From the NCBI GenBank assembly GCA_034437455.1, contig DAOTUB010000256.1, positions 1 to 8,499 of the forward strand: a DNA stretch of 8,499 nt, in the 5' to 3' direction. The stretch's first letter is position 1. The number at the start of each line of letters is the position of its first letter. A model generated the notes under the pieces. The model was given only the letters and a program-made list of their open reading frames with translations. It was not told the origin of the DNA and ran no database searches. The position numbers and the translations under genes were made by a program. The DNA is from DAOTUB01 sp034437455. GTDB lineage: Bacteria; Chloroflexota; Anaerolineae; B4-G1. Below are positions 5,980 to 8,499 of this stretch, in pieces.

Positions 5980-7368
5980 ATGAGATTCCGCTTTTCTGCT
6001 CTCGATCGCTTCGACCGCGCTGCCATAGCACTGATCGCCGTTTTTCTGCTGGCCAGCGGCTGGGTCGCGTTGCACGGTGACCGGGTGGGTGCGCGGGTGA
6101 GCGTCTTTAGCCCAGCCGACGACGCTGACAACGTCTCCACTCGCGCGCCTCTGCGCATCGTCTTTGAGTATGCGATGGTAAAATCCAGCGTCGAGAGTCG
6201 CTTGCGCGTCGAACCGGAGACGCCGGGCATCTTTGAGTGGCAGGGGAACGCGCTGGTTTTCCAACCCGACGGCGCTTGGGGCACGGACACCTGTTATACC
6301 GTCACCCTCACGGCCGGCGCCCGTAGCATTCGAGGAAGGCAAGTCCTCCGCGACCTGACGTGGCGCTTTTGCACCGGCCGCCCACGTTTGCTCTACCTGC
6401 ACGATCTCGACCTGGGCCACTGGCAGTTGTTCATCCTGTCGCCTGGCGACGGCGAGCCGGTGCAACTGACCGATGCGCCGGAGGGTGTGTTCGATTACGC
6501 TGTCAGTCCCGACGGGACGACCATCGCTTACGCGGCGCTGCGGGAGGATGGCGGCGCGGACCTGTGGACGGTGGACATTGATGGCGGCGGCCAGCGGGAG
6601 CTACTGGCGTGTCCCGAAGCGCGGTGCACGTCACCGACCTGGTCACCCGATGGGCAGCGCATCGCCTATGAGCGGCGCGAGGCAGAGGGGATAGGCGTAG
6701 GCTCTGGCGCGTCGCGAATCTGGCTGCTCGCTCCGGGCGCCGGCGAGACGGTCTCCCTGTTCGAGGAGGAAAGCATGCATAGTTCTACACCACGATGGTC
6801 GCCCGTGGACACACGGTTGGCGTGTCTCGACGCCACCCAGGAACTTGCCCTGCGCGTATACGATTTGGACGCGCAAACCTCGGTGCTGGTCCCTACTCAG
6901 TCCGACTTGCCCAGCGTATGGTCGCCGGATGGCGACTGGTTGTTGGTCACCACTATGGAGCTTTTAGGAAGCGAGGTGGTCTATCACCTCTGGCTGGCCG
7001 ATCTGGAAGGTGGGACGTTGGTCAATCTGAGTGGACAAGATGCACCGGTGCAGGATGCCTGGCCTGCCTGGTCGCCTACGGGTGAGTGGATCGCCTTCAC
7101 ACGCCAGGTATTGATGGGGGAGCACGCTACACCAGGACGGCAACTCTGGCAAATGCGACCCGATGGCAGCGAGGCCCACCCGCTGTGGATCGAGCCCGCT
7201 GCCACCTTCGGTTGGGTGGCCTGGCGACCCGATGGCGGCGCACTGGCCTATGTACGACGCTCACTCAGCGACTTGGACGCTCGGCCGGAACTGTGGCTGA
7301 TGGAGATGCCGGACGGTGCGCGGATGCGATTGGCCGAGATCAGCACTATGCCCGTGTGGCTGCCCTAA
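5980..7368 (+). CDS. Membrane-anchored Ig-like domain plus TolB-type beta-propeller protein
   Basis: A 462-residue protein. Residues 13-32 form one hydrophobic segment, most likely a signal anchor, so the rest should lie outside the cell. Residues 40-132 read as a bacterial Ig-like (SbsA_Ig/Big_5 type) domain: SPADDADNVSTRAPLRIVFEYAM is followed by YTVTL and a closing strand. From 135 on there is a TolB/WD40-like propeller with six blade motifs near 176 (SPDGTTIAYA), 222 (WSPDGQRIAY), 273 (WSPVDTRLAC), 314 (WSPDGDWLLV), 365 (WSPTGEWIAF) and 415 (WRPDGGALAY). Two Cys pairs (105/131 and 211/216) could form disulfides. The ATG lies one base after the UPF0703 stop, so translation is coupled and the gene is part of the permease unit. 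Function is unknown; binding a protein or peptide, or helping the permease complex, are possible. Confidence 0.85.
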   Translation: MRFRFSALDRFDRAAIALIAVFLLASGWVALHGDRVGARVSVFSPADDADNVSTRAPLRIVFEYAMVKSSVESRLRVEPETPGIFEWQGNALVFQPDGAWGTDTCYTVTLTAGARSIRGRQVLRDLTWRFCTGRPRLLYLHDLDLGHWQLFILSPGDGEPVQLTDAPEGVFDYAVSPDGTTIAYAALREDGGADLWTVDIDGGGQRELLACPEARCTSPTWSPDGQRIAYERREAEGIGVGSGASRIWLLAPGAGETVSLFEEESMHSSTPRWSPVDTRLACLDATQELALRVYDLDAQTSVLVPTQSDLPSVWSPDGDWLLVTTMELLGSEVVYHLWLADLEGGTLVNLSGQDAPVQDAWPAWSPTGEWIAFTRQVLMGEHATPGRQLWQMRPDGSEAHPLWIEPAATFGWVAWRPDGGALAYVRRSLSDLDARPELWLMEMPDGARMRLAEISTMPVWLP

Positions 7369-7503
7369 CCATCGCCGCCAATGCACAGGTCCAGCAATCG
7401 AGATTGCCGGACAGCGTTACAAGTTTATCAGCCGCGTTACACAACGCGTCATTCGTTATGCAGCTGGGGCCCCAGGGATACTTTACCCGCTTCGGTCGGT
7501 TCG

Positions 7504-7695
7504 GCGGATATAATTTATGGGATCGATATCCTCGATGTCGAAACCGGGGAAGCTTATGAGATCGCCACGCCGGGGAACCCGCCCTGCCTGGTTGCCGTAA
7601 ATCCAAGAGTTACTGAAATGGAACCGTTCTGGCACAACTATTACGACATAGAGGCCATCAAACGTGGCGACAGTATTCATCAGGTTCAGATGTGA
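7504..7695 (+). pseudogene. Possible remnant of a decayed propeller-like gene
   Basis: The stretch downstream of the propeller gene (7369-7720, about 350 bases) has no convincing complete gene. From 7504 one frame reads in protein-like style (DIIYGIDILDVETGE, then PFWHNYYDIEAIKRG) up to a TGA at 7693-7695. The 120 bases before it look non-coding in that frame, whereas a different frame at about 7385-7510 reads plausibly (IEIAGQRYKFISRVTQRVI). This suggests a broken gene with a frameshift near 7505. The pattern IDILDVETGE resembles propeller blade ends, so a decayed duplicate of the upstream gene is possible. No start or ribosome binding site is visible. Confidence 0.35.
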
Positions 7696-7720
7696 CTTGG
7701 TTGTGAAGGAGGAAATTGGA

Positions 7721-7991
7721 ATGGCAAAATCAAAAAGTCAATTCGTCGTTATAGCCGCTGTCGCCGGTCTCGTGGCCTTTGTAGGATATTGCCAACCGCT
7801 CTCGGAAGTGGGAGCTCTACTACGAAGCTTCAGAAGGGCATTTTTGCGTGATCACGCCATCAGAGGAGGCAATGGGGATCGCCCGAAAAGGGCTTCTGGA
7901 CTGGGCAGGAGACCGTGCCTTGACATTGTGGATGGGCAACATGGAGAAAAGTCGGGAAGGAAACGTGTGGTTGGTGAAGCATCAGAGTTAA
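7721..7991 (+). pseudogene. Frameshifted gene for a small anchored or secreted protein, truncated by a repeat element
   Basis: AAGGAGG (7706-7712), eight bases before ATG 7721, is the strongest ribosome binding site in the window. The first 23 residues are a good signal or anchor sequence (MAKSKSQFVVIAAVAGLVAFVGY). After about 7790 the starting frame turns into low-quality sequence running to 8128, while the frame at 7803-7988 reads like a protein (RKWELYYEASEGHFC, then LLDWAGDRALTLWMG and EGNVWLVKH). The two halves are joined by a frame change between 7785 and 7803; the second frame has a stop at 7782. The TAA at 7989-7991 lies inside the repeat element that starts at 7987, so the original C-terminus may be lost. 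Either a pseudogene or one sequencing error plus an insertion. I do not recognise the family. Confidence 0.5.
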
Positions 7992-8129
7992 TTCCACCTG
8001 AAGGGTTAATTCCACCTGGCATTAACCCCCTCCGCCACCAGGGGTTTTGGGCTGATCAGGGGGTCAAACAGGTGGAATTAACCGTTAATGCCTGGCGAGG
8101 AGCGACATGTAGAGGGAGGTGGCATTAAC
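7987..8129. mobile_element. 143-bp element of alternating GTTAAT[T/G]CC repeats, IS-end or MITE-like
   Basis: Six copies of one motif occur in 143 bp: plus orientation at 7987-8000 and 8005-8018 (both GTTAATTCCACCTG) and at 8084-8092 (GTTAATGCC); minus orientation at 8018-8026 (GGCATTAAC), 8069-8082 (CAGGTGGAATTAAC) and 8117-8129 (AGGTGGCATTAAC). The outermost copies are inverted relative to each other and match at 12 of 13 positions, giving terminal inverted repeats. No transposase fits inside. Multiple short repeats of this kind are seen at the ends of IS21-type elements, so this may be a fused pair of ends or a non-autonomous derivative. No clear target-site duplication is visible. Confidence 0.55.
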
Positions 8130-8134
8130 TATAT

Positions 8135-8186
8135 AGTCGAGCAGCTTGTCTGCGAGCACCCACCCAATATATGCTGCGTGGGCCAT
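8135..8186. repeat. Structured repeat, copy 1
   Basis: Copy 1 of a direct repeat whose second copy lies 159 bp downstream. The first 27 bases are identical in both copies. They are followed by a hairpin: CCCACCC (8159-8165) pairs with GCGTGGG (8176-8182), with one C-C mismatch, around a 10-base loop AATATATGCT. GGGCCAT closes the unit. The first part can also fold by itself (GCAG-CTTGT-CTGC). Confidence 0.7.
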
Positions 8187-8293
8187 ATGTGATCTACACA
8201 CCTGGAGCCATATAGAAAGATGGGACGAGGGGGGATGGTTCTCTATGCTGTGGTGTAGTGCGAGATATTCGCAAGCCCACAGGGACACGTAGC

Positions 8294-8346
8294 AGTCGAG
8301 CAGCTTGTCTGCGAGCACCCCGCTCAATATATGCCGAGCGGGCCAT
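8294..8346. repeat. Structured repeat, copy 2
   Basis: Copy 2 of the direct repeat. After the shared 27-base start, CCCGCTC (8319-8325) pairs fully with GAGCGGG (8336-8342) around the loop AATATATGCC, which differs from copy 1 only in its last base. Compared with copy 1, the fourth pair changes from A-T to G-C on both sides and the mismatched sixth pair becomes T-A. GGGCCAT again follows the stem. Confidence 0.7.
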
Positions 8347-8354
8347 TGTCATAA

Positions 8355-8499
8355 TCCATTACCTGGATTTGTTGCAGGAGAACTGGTCAGCGGGAAATAT
8401 GCTCAAAGCCTGGGGCGTGCTCTAACTGCTCAGAGGACGAATCGGGTGGACGCAAGTTGATAGTCTGTCTCCACTGTCAGTATCCGCGGAGCGCGCTAC
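8355..8499 (+). other. Zinc-ribbon-like coding fragment without a visible start, running off the edge
   Basis: In the frame opened by a stop at 8352-8354, bases 8418-8477 encode CSNC, twelve residues, then CLHC, a CxxC-x12-CxxC pattern followed by QYPRSAL at the edge. The frame contains no ATG, GTG or TTG upstream. A different frame just before it (8348-8425) encodes a helical-looking piece (YLDLLQENWSAGNMLKAWGVL minus its first residues is typical) ending in TAA at 8426, so the two may be parts of one frameshifted gene. Zinc ribbons of this type often begin transposases or other nucleic-acid binding proteins. The full gene is outside the window. Confidence 0.3.

Larger units (their letters stand above)
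8135..8346. other. Candidate structured non-coding RNA or hairpin-rich mobile DNA
   Basis: The 212-base region consists almost wholly of possible stem-loops: hairpins in repeat copies 1 and 2, a long imperfect hairpin between them (CTACAC 8194-8199 with GTGTAG 8253-8258; ATATAGA 8210-8216 with TCTCTAT 8240-8246), and TGCGA-GATAT-TCGCA at 8259-8273. The two copies keep loop sequence and stem pairing while stem bases change in a compensated way. No intact gene is convincing on either strand. The strand of any transcript cannot be decided, and no promoter or terminator was found. Confidence 0.4.

Noticed and set aside
8017..8092. Integron attC site (GCATTAAC ... GTTAATGC)
   Set aside because: The outer TAAC/GTTA pair and the length fit, but inner arms do not pair as in attC, the same motif recurs four more times nearby, and no integrase or cassette array is present.
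7721..8128. Full 135-codon reading frame taken as an intact gene
   Set aside because: After the anchor segment the translation loses protein-like character and runs through the repeat element, while another frame reads better; a frameshifted gene explains this more simply.
8085..8327. 80-residue minus-strand frame with VLADKLLD occurring twice
   Set aside because: The repeated peptide comes from the direct DNA repeat being spaced by a multiple of three (159 bp). Stem changes between copies follow base pairing rather than codon rules, the frame overlaps the 143-bp element, and there is no good ribosome binding site.
8135..8346. CRISPR array
   Set aside because: Only two copies, repeats are 52-53 bp with internal differences, the spacer is 107 bp, and there are no cas genes.

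Overview
The window looks like a bacterial chromosome segment with a GC-rich conserved centre (about 848-7368) and more AT-rich flanks carrying mobile or decayed DNA. The gene set (Zur, ZnuABC, a UPF0718 permease plus UPF0703 partner, and an anchored beta-propeller with WSPDG repeats) suggests a member of the Chloroflexota or a similar environmental lineage. That placement is inferred from gene style and promoter type; no rRNA or other marker is present.

Layout. 1-693 (minus strand) is the N-terminal part of a DDE-type transposase cut by the window edge; two copies of a 10-nt motif at 702-746 probably mark its IS end. From 769 a zinc homeostasis locus begins on the plus strand: promoter and palindrome, a Fur-family regulator (Zur), an 80-residue membrane protein with a CPGCG motif, a second palindrome of the same design, then znuA (lipoprotein), znuC (ATPase) and znuB (permease). 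The two palindromes share the form TGAAA-N5-TTTCA and are the likely Zur operators, so the regulator probably controls both itself and the importer.

A second transcription unit starts at a perfect consensus promoter (TTGACA, 17 bp, TATAAT; 4203-4231) placed so that transcription should begin at or within a base or two of the GTG start codon at 4239, i.e. a leaderless mRNA. It encodes a UPF0718 permease, its usual partner of the UPF0703 (DUF1980) family, and a membrane-anchored protein with an Ig-like domain and a six-motif TolB-type propeller. The three genes are packed with 6-bp and 1-bp gaps.

From 7369 to the end no intact gene is convincing. There is a possible remnant (7504-7695), a frameshifted small secreted or anchored protein gene (7721-7991) whose reading frame ends inside a 143-bp element made of six alternating copies of a GTTAAT[T/G]CC motif (7987-8129), and a structured region (8135-8346) with two 52-53-bp repeats. 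Each repeat folds a hairpin with the same loop sequence but a compensated stem, and a longer hairpin lies between them. The last 145 bases encode a CxxC-x12-CxxC zinc-ribbon-like fragment without a visible start.

Working picture: under zinc shortage Zur releases both operators, ZnuABC brings zinc in, and the UPF0718/UPF0703 pair acts in a related but separately expressed metal process. The most unusual things are the altered metal ligands of ZnuA, the leaderless consensus promoter, the CPGCG protein next to zur, the propeller in the UPF0718/UPF0703 unit, and the covarying hairpin repeats.
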